A stretch of DNA of 64,000 nt from contig NZ_JACCCC010000001.1 of NCBI RefSeq assembly GCF_013408795.1, forward strand, positions 5,952,001 through 6,016,000, read 5' to 3'. A program made the translations under genes and the position numbers. This DNA is from Spinactinospora alkalitolerans (GTDB lineage Bacteria > Actinomycetota > Actinomycetes > Streptosporangiales > Streptosporangiaceae). The notes under the pieces are model-generated. The model saw only the letters and a list, made by a program, of their open reading frames with translations. It was not told the origin of the DNA and did not search any database. Within the stretch, counting starts at the first letter, position 1; each line of letters starts with the position of its first letter. Shown here one piece after another: positions 24,086 to 32,646 of the stretch.

Positions 24086-24583
24086 ATGGCCCATCCTGAC
24101 AGTGCAGGAATCGCCCTCATTCCGGGACAGACAGTACGAGCAGAGGTCATCGACCATCAGCCATGGGGGATATTCGTACGGATCGTCGACCCCGAAGGCG
24201 TCATCGCGTCCGTGGACGCTTCGGCCATGGACAGCCCGTCCGGATCGTTCATCGCACTACCTGAGGAACGGCCATCCGTCGGCACGGAAGTCACAGCGGT
24301 CGTTCAGGAGGTTCGGCGCTGGACCCCGCCCGGCCATGTCCGTTTATCGCTGCGCGCCAAGGACCTGGAGGAGTTCCGGTGGCGCTGCGACCTCTGCATG
24401 ACCCCTACGACATTGAGTCTCGGGGGTGACGGCGTGGCCATGGACGTGAAAAGCGCCGAAGCTCCCGGAAGCCACACCATCGTCGCGCACCGGGCATGCC
24501 TCCTGGACGTTCTGCATCCGGAGAGCCTGGAACGAGCCCGCGTCACCGCCGTCGGTTACAGCCACCGCAGCAGAACTCACTAG
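24086..24583 (+). CDS. S1-domain-like RNA-binding protein with CxxC segment (AICE cargo)
   Basis: The 165-residue protein has an S1-like beta barrel in the first 90 residues (LIPGQTVRAEVIDHQPWGIF, then VRIVDPEGVIASVD and GHVRLSLRAKDLEEF) and then a segment with CDLC and a later His-Arg-Ala-Cys, perhaps a metal site. ATG 24086 is preferred to GTG 24062. It is the last gene before the right attachment site. The S1 fold suggests binding of RNA or single-stranded DNA; its benefit to element or host is unknown. Confidence 0.65.
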   Translation: MAHPDSAGIALIPGQTVRAEVIDHQPWGIFVRIVDPEGVIASVDASAMDSPSGSFIALPEERPSVGTEVTAVVQEVRRWTPPGHVRLSLRAKDLEEFRWRCDLCMTPTTLSLGGDGVAMDVKSAEAPGSHTIVAHRACLLDVLHPESLERARVTAVGYSHRSRTH

Positions 24584-24599
24584 AACCGCCTTCAGGTAC

Positions 24600-24621
24600 C
24601 GTGCCAGATCCATGCCAGATG
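24600..24621. repeat. Putative integrase arm-type site, right
   Basis: CGTGCCAG-ATCCA-TGCCAGATG matches the left copy at 16173-16194 in 20 of 22 positions, in the same orientation, 98 bases inside the right attachment repeat. Confidence 0.55.
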
Positions 24622-24719
24622 GAGCGGACGATCATGGGGATTCACGGGGAATGAGCGGCGAACCGGCCACGCCCGTGCAGGTCAGACGAACGCCAGGTCA
24701 GCGGAGACCCGCCGCCTTT

Positions 24720-24817
24720 GCTTCCCAAGCTGATAACGCGGGTTCGATTCCCGTCATCCGCTCTTCAAGACGAAGGCCCAGGTCAGGGACACGATCCCGA
24801 GCCTGGGCCTTCGTCGT
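24720..24817. repeat. Right attachment repeat of the AICE
   Basis: This is an exact 98-bp copy of 16053-16150: tRNA-Gly 3' half from the anticodon stem plus the terminator hairpin. There is no 5' tRNA half here, so it is not a functional tRNA. Confidence 0.95.
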
Positions 24818-25189
24818 TCCGCCGCTACCGAGGGTCCGGCCCTTTCCGTTGGGACGGCTTCCACTCCTAGTGTGCCGAGTCATCGGTTGGATGTGTATCT
24901 CAGTGGGGTGGGACGCCCGGATCATCACCGGCCGCGGCGGTGAATGCCGGGGCTGCCTGACGGCCGCGTCCTCCGCCCAGGCGGCCGCGGCCTGCCGTGC
25001 GGCCTTCTTCGCCCCCGGACGGCGGGTGGTCTGGACTCGGAAAGCGGCAGCAAGGGCGGCAGGGGCCCACCTCGGTGGTGAGGTGCGGGCCACCGGCCGC
25101 CCAGGAGCGCCGCGCCTCGGAGGCCCCTCCGGGGCGACGACCGGCCAGGGGGTGGTCCGGAGCCTCCCGGCGGCCCCGCGTCTCAGGGG
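24818..25189. other. Gap between AICE and LysR gene, with a dispersed repeat copy
   Basis: No gene is seen. The part at about 24985-25075 (CCTGCCGTGCGGCCTTCTTC, then AAAGCGGCAGCAAGGGCGGC) resembles 57700-57780 and, reversed, 57950-58030, so it is a copy of a dispersed intergenic repeat. The remainder is unassigned. Confidence 0.5.
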
Positions 25190-26113
25190 TCAGTCGGACA
25201 GGCCCGGTGCCCGGGTCGAGCCGAATTCACCGCGGCAGTAGTCGATGAGCGTCTGGACCTTCGCCGAAGGCGAGCTGCCGCGAGGGTGGGCGATGATGAC
25301 CGAGTTCGCCGGGAGGTCGTCCTTGATCCGCCGATACGCCACGGGGAGCCCCTCATACGTGCGGTCTCCGAGGGGGCGCCCCATCAGAACGGAGTAGGCC
25401 AGGCCGCGGGCGACAATGGAGCGGATCGTTTCGACGTTGGTACTGCGCCACTTGATCCACGGCTCGAATCCGGCGCTGCGCAGCACCGTCTCGGCCAGAT
25501 CGCGCGCGGGTCGCAGCCCCAGCAGCACCGCCGGCTCGTCCCTCAGGTCGTTGAGGGACACCTCGTCGAGGCCCGCGAGCGGATGGTCGGCGCTGAGCAG
25601 GACCTGAAGCCGCACCGGAGTGATGATCCTGTACTCCAGGTCGGTCTCCACGTGCTTCGAGTACATCAGGCAGACGTCGATCTCGCCGCGGTGCAGGAGC
25701 CGCTGCAGGTGGTCGGAGGGCCCCTCGACCAGATCGACGTCGACATCGGGGTGGTTCAGGGAGAAGTGCTCGACGATCCGGGGCAGCAGCCACGGGGACA
25801 ACGTGCTGAAGCAGCCGATGTTCAGCGGCCCGACGAGCCTGCCCTGCAGCATCTGCGCCCCGTACTGCAGCTCCTTGGTGTCGCGCACGATCGACCGCGC
25901 CTGCTCGGCCACCCAGCGCCCCGCCGCCGTCAGCACCGCCCCCTTGGCCTTGCGGCGCAGCATCAGTTGCACGCCCAAGCCGGCCTCGAGCTCGTTCAGG
26001 GCCAGGGAGATCCCTCCCGCGGAGACATGGCAGCGGCGGGCGGCTGCGCTGATCGAGCCGAGTTCGGCGACGGCCAGGAAGTACTCGAGCTGGCGCAGCG
26101 TTATCTCTTTCAC
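25190..26113 (-). CDS. LysR-family transcriptional regulator
   Basis: The 307-residue protein has the LysR winged helix at residues 5-64 (LRQLEYFLAVAELGSISAAA, then HVSAGGISLALNELEAGLGV) and a co-inducer domain (VGPLNIGCFSTLSPWLLPRI, PLAGLDEVSLNDLRDEPAVL). LysR proteins usually regulate the divergent neighbour and respond to its substrate or product. The divergent neighbour is a metallo-hydrolase plus MHS transporter. The AT-rich intergenic segment at 26141-26160 is a plausible binding site. The inducer is unknown. Confidence 0.9.
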   Translation of the reverse strand: MKEITLRQLEYFLAVAELGSISAAARRCHVSAGGISLALNELEAGLGVQLMLRRKAKGAVLTAAGRWVAEQARSIVRDTKELQYGAQMLQGRLVGPLNIGCFSTLSPWLLPRIVEHFSLNHPDVDVDLVEGPSDHLQRLLHRGEIDVCLMYSKHVETDLEYRIITPVRLQVLLSADHPLAGLDEVSLNDLRDEPAVLLGLRPARDLAETVLRSAGFEPWIKWRSTNVETIRSIVARGLAYSVLMGRPLGDRTYEGLPVAYRRIKDDLPANSVIIAHPRGSSPSAKVQTLIDYCRGEFGSTRAPGLSD

Positions 26114-26140
26114 CGGTTTTCCTAAACTTAATGTCGACTT

Positions 26141-26159
26141 ATTTTAAATTTACAAAAAT
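26141..26159. promoter_or_regulatory. AT-rich palindromic candidate LysR site
   Basis: ATTTT-AAATTTACA-AAAAT lies in a 50-base AT-rich island between the divergent LysR and metallo-hydrolase genes. LysR boxes are interrupted palindromes of this spacing (T-N11-A type). It is the only AT-rich stretch for several kilobases. Confidence 0.4.
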
Positions 26160-26226
26160 TGTGCCCCCCGCCATAGTGGTTGTCCAGTCGATGTGACCCG
26201 CGCTACGCGCCCGACTCGGAGGACCG

Positions 26227-27297
26227 ATGACGAACGATCTCGCCCCGGCGGCAGACGTGGACCCGCACGTCGTGACGCTGGGCACCGCCGGCGGACCTCG
26301 CTGGTGGAAGGGACCGACCCAGGGACAGCGGGCCGGTATCGCCACCGCCGTCGTCGTCGGGGACGCCGCCTATCTGGTGGACGCGGGTCACGGCGTCGGG
26401 CGCCAACTGATGATGGCCGGCATCGGCATCCCGTCGATCCGAGGGGTCTTCCTCACTCACCTGCACTCGGACCACACCATTGACTTGGCCGGCGTGGCGG
26501 TCTTCGGCTTCCTGCACATCACCGACCCGAACCAGCCGCCCATCAGGATTCTTGGACCCGGCAACCGGGGAGCCCTCCCTCCGGTGTCGCCGCGGGCGCG
26601 CAGGCGGCCGGAGCCGCTCTTCCCGGAGAATCCGACCCCGGGCACCCGGGAGATGGTGCACTCGCTGATGCGCGCGTACTCCACGGACATCAACGACAGG
26701 GTCATGGACTCGCTCCGGCCGTCGCCGCTGGCGTACTTCCAGGCCGAGGACATCGAGGTTCCCCGCAGCACCGGCTTCCACCCGAACGAGAACCCGACTC
26801 CGGAGACGGAGCCCTTCGAGGTCTACCGCGACGAGCTCGTGACCGTCACCGCCACCCTGGTGAAGCACCCCCCGATCGCGCCGGCCTTCGCCTTCCGCTT
26901 CGACACGGCCGAGGGCTCGGTCACGATCTCCGGGGACACCGCGCCCTGCGACAACCTCGTCCGCCTGGCGTCCGGGACGGATCTCCTCCTGCACGAGGCG
27001 ATCGACTTCGACTGGGTGGATCGGGCCTACGCGCACGAGGAGCCGGAGACCGCCCAGGCCTCCGTCGACCACCACCGCAAGTCCCACACCGGCCCGATCG
27101 AGGCCGGTGAGATCGCGACCAGGGCGGGCGCCGGGGCACTGGCCCTGCACCACCTCGTGCCGGGCACGGCCGACCCCGCCGTCTGGCGGCAGGCCGAGAA
27201 GTCCTTCGACCGCACGGTTCACGTGCCGGACGACCTCGAAAGCATCTCCTTCGCCCGCCGGCAAGCCCCATCCCCCGCAGCACCAGAACAGGCGTGA
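26227..27297 (+). CDS. Metallo-beta-lactamase-fold hydrolase
   Basis: The 356-residue hydrolase has the zinc motif HLHSDHTID (His78, His80, Asp82, His83) and the later GDTAPCDNLVRLASGTDLLL and LHEAIDF, which fit the RNase Z/arylsulfatase-like branch. Preceding strands (AYLVDAGHGVGRQLMMAGIG) match the fold. No signal peptide is seen, so it acts in the cytoplasm. GGAGG is just before the ATG. The stop overlaps the start of the MHS transporter (GTGA), so the two are coupled and the enzyme probably acts on the imported compound. The substrate is unknown. Confidence 0.85.
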   Translation: MTNDLAPAADVDPHVVTLGTAGGPRWWKGPTQGQRAGIATAVVVGDAAYLVDAGHGVGRQLMMAGIGIPSIRGVFLTHLHSDHTIDLAGVAVFGFLHITDPNQPPIRILGPGNRGALPPVSPRARRRPEPLFPENPTPGTREMVHSLMRAYSTDINDRVMDSLRPSPLAYFQAEDIEVPRSTGFHPNENPTPETEPFEVYRDELVTVTATLVKHPPIAPAFAFRFDTAEGSVTISGDTAPCDNLVRLASGTDLLLHEAIDFDWVDRAYAHEEPETAQASVDHHRKSHTGPIEAGEIATRAGAGALALHHLVPGTADPAVWRQAEKSFDRTVHVPDDLESISFARRQAPSPAAPEQA

Positions 27298-28646
27298 AAG
27301 CGATGACTGCAGCCAATCGGACCCCGCGGACACCGGAACCGCCGCGGCAGAACGTGATCAGTGAGAGCCTGAACACCAGGAACATGCGGAGGATCCTCGC
27401 CTCCAGCTTCACCGGCAGCCTCATCGAGTACTACGACTTCCTGCTCTACGCCACGGCCGCCGCGATCGTGTTCAACCAGATCTTCTTCACGGACATGGGG
27501 CCCGGCTTCGCCGCGTTCGCCTCCTTCGGCACCCTGGCGGCCGGCTACGTCGCCCGGCCGCTGGGCGGGGCGGTCTTCGGCCACTTCGGAGACCGCGTGG
27601 GGCGCAAGAACGTCCTGGTCGTCTCGATGCTGACCATGGGCGTCGCCACCTGCATGATCGGCCTGCTGCCCACCACCGCCGACATCGGCGTCATCGCGCC
27701 CGTCCTCCTGGTCCTGCTGCGCGTCGTCCAGGGCCTGGCCGTCGGCGGCGAGTGGGGCGGCGCCATGCTGATCGCGCTGGAACACGCCCCGGAGAAGAAG
27801 CGGGGCTTCGCCGCCAGTTTCGCGAACATGGGCGCCCCTGCGGGTGCCGCCCTGGCCACCCTGGTCGTCAGCGTCTTCACGCTCCTGCCCGGCGACCAGT
27901 TCCTCTCCTGGGGTTGGCGCGTCCCGTTCCTGCTCAGCGCCGTGCTGGTCACCGTCGGCCTCGTCATCCGCCTCAAGGTCGCCGAGACGCCGCTGTTCCA
28001 GGAGCTCCAGGCCACGGCCGACGCCAAGAAGATCCCGCTGGTCGAGGTCCTCACGAAGAACCCGAAGAACCTGTTCCTGGGGATCATCGCGGGAACCAGC
28101 GTCTACTCCATCGCGGGCATCGTCACGGTGTGGGCCGTCTCCTACGCGGTCGACAGCGGCGCGGACAAGACCGGCGTGCTCAACGCCAAGGCGGCGGCCG
28201 CCGTCGTCATGGTCCTCACGGTGATCCTCAGCGCCAGGCTCAGCGACCGGTTCGGGCGCAGGCCGGTCATGCTCGCCGGGGTGGTCGGGGCCGCAGCGTG
28301 CGCGTTCCCGATCCTGTGGCTGGTGGAGAGCGGCACCGTGTGGGGCTTCACCGCCGCGGTGGTCCTGGGGCAGGGCCTGCAGGGCGTCATCTTCGGGCCC
28401 TTCGGCGCCTTCACCGCGGAGCTGTTCCCGACCCGAATGCGCTACACCGGCGCCTCCCTGGCCTACCAGAGCGCGTCGACCTTCGGCGCCGGCTTCACCC
28501 CCGCGATCGCGTCCGGGCTGGTGCTCGCTGCGGGCGGCGGCCTGACGCTCCTCGGCGGCCTCTGGATCCTCGCCTTCGCGGCCGCCGCCGCCGCGATCCT
28601 GCTGACCAGGGAGGGCCGCACCCGGGATCTGGCCTCGATGAGGTGA
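27294..28646 (+). CDS. MFS transporter, metabolite:H+ symporter (MHS) family
   Basis: The 450-residue protein has 12 membrane segments. The MHS signature is clear: SLIEYYDFLLYATAAAIVFN, then GHFGDRVGRKNVLV (MFS motif A) and RVVQGLAVGGEWGGAMLI. The second-half motif is LSDRFGRRPVML. MHS proteins (KgtP, ShiA, ProP) import carboxylates, shikimate or osmolytes with protons. GTG 27294 overlaps the hydrolase stop; an ATG at 27303 is an alternative start. A second MHS transporter of similar sequence lies at 41044. Confidence 0.9.
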   Translation: MKAMTAANRTPRTPEPPRQNVISESLNTRNMRRILASSFTGSLIEYYDFLLYATAAAIVFNQIFFTDMGPGFAAFASFGTLAAGYVARPLGGAVFGHFGDRVGRKNVLVVSMLTMGVATCMIGLLPTTADIGVIAPVLLVLLRVVQGLAVGGEWGGAMLIALEHAPEKKRGFAASFANMGAPAGAALATLVVSVFTLLPGDQFLSWGWRVPFLLSAVLVTVGLVIRLKVAETPLFQELQATADAKKIPLVEVLTKNPKNLFLGIIAGTSVYSIAGIVTVWAVSYAVDSGADKTGVLNAKAAAAVVMVLTVILSARLSDRFGRRPVMLAGVVGAAACAFPILWLVESGTVWGFTAAVVLGQGLQGVIFGPFGAFTAELFPTRMRYTGASLAYQSASTFGAGFTPAIASGLVLAAGGGLTLLGGLWILAFAAAAAAILLTREGRTRDLASMR

Positions 28647-28711
28647 GGCCCGGCGCCGAGGACGAGAAAGCGCAGCGGACCGATGTCCCGGCGCCGCGGC
28701 CGGAGCGCCGG

Positions 28712-29338
28712 TCACGGCCCGGTGGCGGCGGCCTGCTCGGGCAGCCGGCAGTCGAGCACGGCCTCCGCGTAGTCGTGGATCAGCCGGAGCGCCGAGGCCC
28801 GGGTGACCGCCCTGTTGCCGCTGATGATGTGGATTCCGTAGGAGTCCTCGAACGCCACCACGTGCTCGGCGACCCGCCGGGCGGGGAGTGCGGGGGCGAA
28901 GACCCCCTCCTCCGCGCCTCGCTCCACCACCCGCTGGAACAGGTCGACCTGGCGCAGCCAGAACTCGGTGACGTGCCGCGCGTGCCGCTCGTCCTGGCGT
29001 CCGACGGCGAGCAGTTGGACGATCGCGGTGATGAGCGCGTCGTGTGAACCCGTCGGGAGCCCCTCCGCGACCAGCCGGACGAGCGCGGACCGGGCGTCCG
29101 GGCCGAGGTCGGCGATCCGCTCGCGCTGCACGCAGAACCGCTCCACGGCGTCGTCGCGAACCGCGGCGACGAGGTCGTCCATCTGCGGGTAGTAGTAGAT
29201 GACGGTGGCCGGTGAAACCCCGGCCCGCCCGGCGATGGCGCGGGCGGTGACGGCCGCGGGGCCCTTCTCCGCGATCACCGCGATGGTCGCGTCGATCAGG
29301 AGGCGGCGCCTGCGGCCCTGGTCCTTCGTCCGTGCCAT
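28712..29338 (-). CDS. TetR-family transcriptional regulator
   Basis: The 208-residue protein has the TetR helix-turn-helix (LLIDATIAVIAEKGPAAVTA, then RAIAGRAGVSPATVIYYYPQ) and a helical ligand domain. The N-terminal part is BetI-like. It lies downstream of the amino-acid permease gene on the same strand after 124 bases. A TetR-type palindrome (TGAACA-CT-TGTTCA) sits in the promoter of that permease at 30985-30998, so local control of permease and amidohydrolase is likely. The ligand is unknown. Confidence 0.88.
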   Translation of the reverse strand: MARTKDQGRRRRLLIDATIAVIAEKGPAAVTARAIAGRAGVSPATVIYYYPQMDDLVAAVRDDAVERFCVQRERIADLGPDARSALVRLVAEGLPTGSHDALITAIVQLLAVGRQDERHARHVTEFWLRQVDLFQRVVERGAEEGVFAPALPARRVAEHVVAFEDSYGIHIISGNRAVTRASALRLIHDYAEAVLDCRLPEQAAATGP

Positions 29339-29462
29339 GGTCCTGTGTCCTCATCGGATCTCGACTGCTGCGTTCGCGGGCGAGGGGGACCTCACGCCCG
29401 GACCCGCTGTGCCGCCGACGCTGCGCGCACTGCGGCCGCCACCCCCGACCGCCGAACATCGG

Positions 29463-30938
29463 TCAGTTCTCCTCGGCGTCCACGGTGGTCAGTCTCGCGT
29501 AGCGCCGGGGGTCGGTGCGGCGCATGCGGGCCGCGACGGCCCATCCGGCGGCGAAGCAGGCGGGGGGCGTGGCGATCAGCACGGCGTTCACTGAGGCCCC
29601 GCGCGCGGTGAGCAGCTCGAAGTTCACGGCCACCAGGACGCACAGCACCCCGAGGCCGGCCGCCGCCACAGCGGGTGCGACCGCGATCCGCCAGGCCGAG
29701 AACCCGCGCCGGTCGCGCCGGAAGAAGGCGATGACGGAGACGGCGGCCAGGGCCTGCAGGGCCATGATGCCGAGGATCCCCGGTCCGTTGGTGAGCAGCA
29801 GCAGGTCGTTGTAGGGGTCGGCGCCGAGGAGCATCCCGGCGACCAGGACGACCAGCGCGAAAGCGGACTGGGTGAGCACCGCGGCCACCGGCGACCGGGT
29901 GCGCCGGTCCACCCGGGCGAGCGCGCTCGGCAGCACCCCTTCGCGGCCGAGCGCGAACAGGTAGCGGTTGGCCGCGTTGTGGAAGGCCAGCGTCGCCGCG
30001 AACGCGCTGACCACGATCAGCACCCGCATCGTGCCGCTCGCCCAGGGGCCCGCGAACGACGCGGCCGCGGCGAAGACCATGTCGGCGCCGCCCTCTCCCG
30101 ACGCCACGGCCTGCACCCGGTCCGAGCCGTAGGCGACGACGAACGTCCAGACCGTGAACGCGTAGAACAGGCCGAGGAAGGCGACGGCGAGGTAGGTGGC
30201 GCGGGGCACGCTCCTCTCCGGGTCTCGTGCCTCCTCCGCGTAGATGGCGGTGGCCTCGAAGCCGATGAACGCGCCGACCGTGAGCACGAACATCGCGCCC
30301 GCGCCCGAGGTCGCGAGGTTGGCGGGGTCGAACGAGGCGAGGTCGAACCCGCCGGGCCCGCCGCCGCCGGCGATCAGCGCCACCTCGAACACCAGCAGGA
30401 TCGCCACTTCGAGGGCCAGCGCGACGCCGAGGACCTTCGCCGACAGCGTCACCTTCAGGTAGCCGAGGAGGCCGATCGCGGTGAGCCCGACGAGCGCCCA
30501 GACCTGCCACGGGATCGCGACGCCGAACAGCGAGTCCAGCGTCTGCGAGGTGAAGAACGCGAACGCCGCGAGCAGCCCGATCTCGATCAGGTTGTAGGAG
30601 ACCAGGGCGACCAGCGCGGCGCCCGTCCCGGCCCGCCGACCGAGACCGCGGCCGACGTAGGCGTAGAACGCGCCCGCGTTGCGGATGTGCCGGCTCATGG
30701 CGGTGAAACCGACCGCGAACAGGAGCAGCAGCACACCGGCGAGCAGGTAGCCGGAGGGGGCGGCGACACCGCCGATGGAGATCGCGAGCGGGGCGACGCC
30801 GGCCATGACCGTGAGCGGAGCGGCCGCGGCCACGACGAAGAAGACGAGGTCGCCGGTTCCGATGGCTCCGCGCCCGAGTCCGTCGCCCTGGGCGGGGCTC
30901 GGCCGCCGGTCGGCCGCCGATGTCGGGGGGTGTTCCAT
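29463..30938 (-). CDS. APC-superfamily amino acid/amine permease
   Basis: The 491-residue permease starts MEHPPTSAADRRPSPAQGDG after GGAAGG; a further upstream ATG is not used. About 12 to 14 membrane segments are seen, with the APC-type start GDLVFFVVAAAAPLTVMAGV and GAFYAYVGRGLGRRAGTGAA and the helix-6 region VGAFIGFEATAIYAEEARDP. The family takes up amino acids or amines with protons or by exchange. It is divergent from an amidohydrolase gene, and a TetR-like operator lies within its promoter spacer. Confidence 0.88.
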   Translation of the reverse strand: MEHPPTSAADRRPSPAQGDGLGRGAIGTGDLVFFVVAAAAPLTVMAGVAPLAISIGGVAAPSGYLLAGVLLLLFAVGFTAMSRHIRNAGAFYAYVGRGLGRRAGTGAALVALVSYNLIEIGLLAAFAFFTSQTLDSLFGVAIPWQVWALVGLTAIGLLGYLKVTLSAKVLGVALALEVAILLVFEVALIAGGGGPGGFDLASFDPANLATSGAGAMFVLTVGAFIGFEATAIYAEEARDPERSVPRATYLAVAFLGLFYAFTVWTFVVAYGSDRVQAVASGEGGADMVFAAAASFAGPWASGTMRVLIVVSAFAATLAFHNAANRYLFALGREGVLPSALARVDRRTRSPVAAVLTQSAFALVVLVAGMLLGADPYNDLLLLTNGPGILGIMALQALAAVSVIAFFRRDRRGFSAWRIAVAPAVAAAGLGVLCVLVAVNFELLTARGASVNAVLIATPPACFAAGWAVAARMRRTDPRRYARLTTVDAEEN

Positions 30939-30977
30939 ATCGGACCTTCCAGAGGATGCGCTGGTGATGCGGATCAC

Positions 30978-31009
30978 TATAATCTGAACACTTGTTCAAA
31001 CAATGTCAA
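30978..31009. promoter_or_regulatory. Divergent promoters with TetR-type operator
   Basis: On the minus strand TTGACA (31009-31004) and CAGATT (30986-30981) are 17 bases apart and serve the permease. On the plus strand TATAAT (30978-30983) serves the amidohydrolase. The palindrome TGAACA-CT-TGTTCA at 30985-30998 lies in the spacer of the first promoter and just after the -10 of the second, an ideal place for a repressor to block both. Confidence 0.6.
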
Positions 31010-31026
31010 CCGTCGGAGGTGGCGAC

Positions 31027-32646
31027 GTGCCGGACGTGACCGTCTGGACCGGGGGAACGGTCTGGACCGGAAAGGACAGCGAGGAGACCCACGCGCTCGC
31101 GGCGTCGGGCGGCCGGATCACGGCGCTCGGAGACGAGGCGGCGGCGCTGGCCGGTGCCGCGGCCGAGGTGGTGGACCTGGACGGCGGCCTCCTGCTCGCC
31201 GCCTTCGGCGACGGCCACGCCCACCCCGTCTTCGGCGGGCTCGAACTGCAGGGGCCGCCGATCCGCGACCTGGAGACCCCCGAGCTGGTCGCGGCGTCCG
31301 TCGGCCGCTGGGCCGCGGAGCACCCGGACGCGGAGTGGATCGTCGGCGGCAGCTACGACCCCTCGATCGCGGAGCGCGGCGAGTTCGACGCCCGCTGGCT
31401 CGACGCGGTCGTGCCGGACCGGCCGGTCGTGCTCCGCGCGTACGACTACCACACCGCCTGGGTCAACACCGAGGCGATGCGCCGCGCCGGCATCACGGCG
31501 GACACACCCGACCCGGAGAACGGCGCGATCGTCCGCCGCCCCGACGGCACCCCCATGGGCACGCTGCGCGAGTGGGGCGCGGTCGACCTCGTCCTCGACC
31601 TCGTCGAGCCGAAGTCCCTCGACGACCGCGTGCGCGCGCTGACCGACGCGGGGCGGCGCTACGCCGCGTGCGGCCTCACCTGGTTCCAGGACGCCTGGGT
31701 CGACCCCGACATGGTCGGGGTCTACCTCGCAGCGGCGCGGCGCGGCGCCATGAGCACGCGGGCCGACCTCGGGCTGCGGGCCGATCCGGCCGACTGGAAG
31801 GAGCAACTGGCGCGCTTCCCCGGACTGCGGGCGGAGGTCGAGGCGGACCCGGCGGCGGCGGGCCTGCTCACCGCGCGCACCGTGAAGTTCTTCGCCGACG
31901 GGGTGATCGAAGGCGGGACCGCGGCGCTGCTCGCCCCCTACGACGACGCGCCGCACTCCTGCGGCATGCCGGTGTGGCCCGCGGCCGAACTCGCCGGAGC
32001 CGTGGCGGCGTTCGACCGGCTCGGGTTCCACGTGCACGTCCACGCCATCGGCGACGCGGGGATCCGCAACGCGCTCGACGCGATCGAGCGCGCGATCGAG
32101 CGGAACCCGGCGTGGGACCGGCGGCCGGTGATCGCGCACACCCAGCTCGTGGACCCGGCGGACCTGCCCCGCTTCGCCGCTCTCGGCGTGATCGCCAACT
32201 TCGAGCCCTACTGGGCCCAGCTCGACCCGCTCCAGACCGACCTGACCATCCCGCGCCTGGGGCGGCGGCGTTCGGCGCTGCAGTACCCGATGAAGTCGCT
32301 GCTGCGCAGCGGCGCCCGCCTGTCCTTCGGCAGCGACTGGCCGGTCAGCAGCGAGCGTCCCCTGGACGGGATCCAGGTGGCGGTGACCCGCAGCACCTTC
32401 GACGGCGCGCCCCTGGAGGGGTGGCTCCCCCATGAGCGCCTCACGGTGGAGGAGGCGCTGGACGCCTACACGGCGGGAAGCGCCCACCAGGCCGGGGCCG
32501 AGGACTCCCGGGGGTCGCTGCGGATCGGCGCCGAGGCCGACCTCGTCTGGCTGGACGGCGACCCGCGCGCGGTCGATCCGGCGGCGATCCGGCACCTCAC
32601 CGAGCGGGGCACCTGGCTCGGCGGCCGCCGCACGCACACCGCCTGA
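31027..32646 (+). CDS. Amidohydrolase family 3 protein (YtcJ-like)
   Basis: The 539-residue metal-dependent hydrolase starts at GTG 31027, seven bases after GGAGG; the upstream ATG at 31003 lies inside the operator region. The first metal motif is GDGHAH (His64, His66) where most relatives have D-S/A-H-x-H. FHVHVHAIGDAGIRNALDAI and GARLSFGSDWPVSSERPLDG supply the later His and Asp ligands. YtcJ-like enzymes hydrolyse amide, ester or N-formimino bonds of mostly unknown substrates in the cytoplasm. It shares its control region with the APC permease, which suggests an imported amide or amino-acid derivative as substrate. Confidence 0.88.
   Translation: MPDVTVWTGGTVWTGKDSEETHALAASGGRITALGDEAAALAGAAAEVVDLDGGLLLAAFGDGHAHPVFGGLELQGPPIRDLETPELVAASVGRWAAEHPDAEWIVGGSYDPSIAERGEFDARWLDAVVPDRPVVLRAYDYHTAWVNTEAMRRAGITADTPDPENGAIVRRPDGTPMGTLREWGAVDLVLDLVEPKSLDDRVRALTDAGRRYAACGLTWFQDAWVDPDMVGVYLAAARRGAMSTRADLGLRADPADWKEQLARFPGLRAEVEADPAAAGLLTARTVKFFADGVIEGGTAALLAPYDDAPHSCGMPVWPAAELAGAVAAFDRLGFHVHVHAIGDAGIRNALDAIERAIERNPAWDRRPVIAHTQLVDPADLPRFAALGVIANFEPYWAQLDPLQTDLTIPRLGRRRSALQYPMKSLLRSGARLSFGSDWPVSSERPLDGIQVAVTRSTFDGAPLEGWLPHERLTVEEALDAYTAGSAHQAGAEDSRGSLRIGAEADLVWLDGDPRAVDPAAIRHLTERGTWLGGRRTHTA

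Larger units (their letters stand above)
16053..24817. mobile_element. Actinomycete integrative and conjugative element (pSAM2-like AICE) in tRNA-Gly
   Basis: The element of about 8.7 kb is bounded by identical 98-bp direct repeats (16053-16150 and 24720-24817) made of the tRNA-Gly 3' half plus its terminator. Inside are integrase, excisionase, HUH replication initiator, FtsK/TraB translocase, a small gene, a Pra-like activator, an XRE regulator and cargo. The gene order int-xis-rep-tra-pra is that of AICEs such as pSAM2. All core genes appear open and intact, so the element may still be mobile; this is inferred. Confidence 0.93.

Noticed and set aside
24720-24790. Second tRNA-Gly
   Set aside because: Only the 3' half is present; the 5' acceptor and D arm are missing, so it is an attachment copy.
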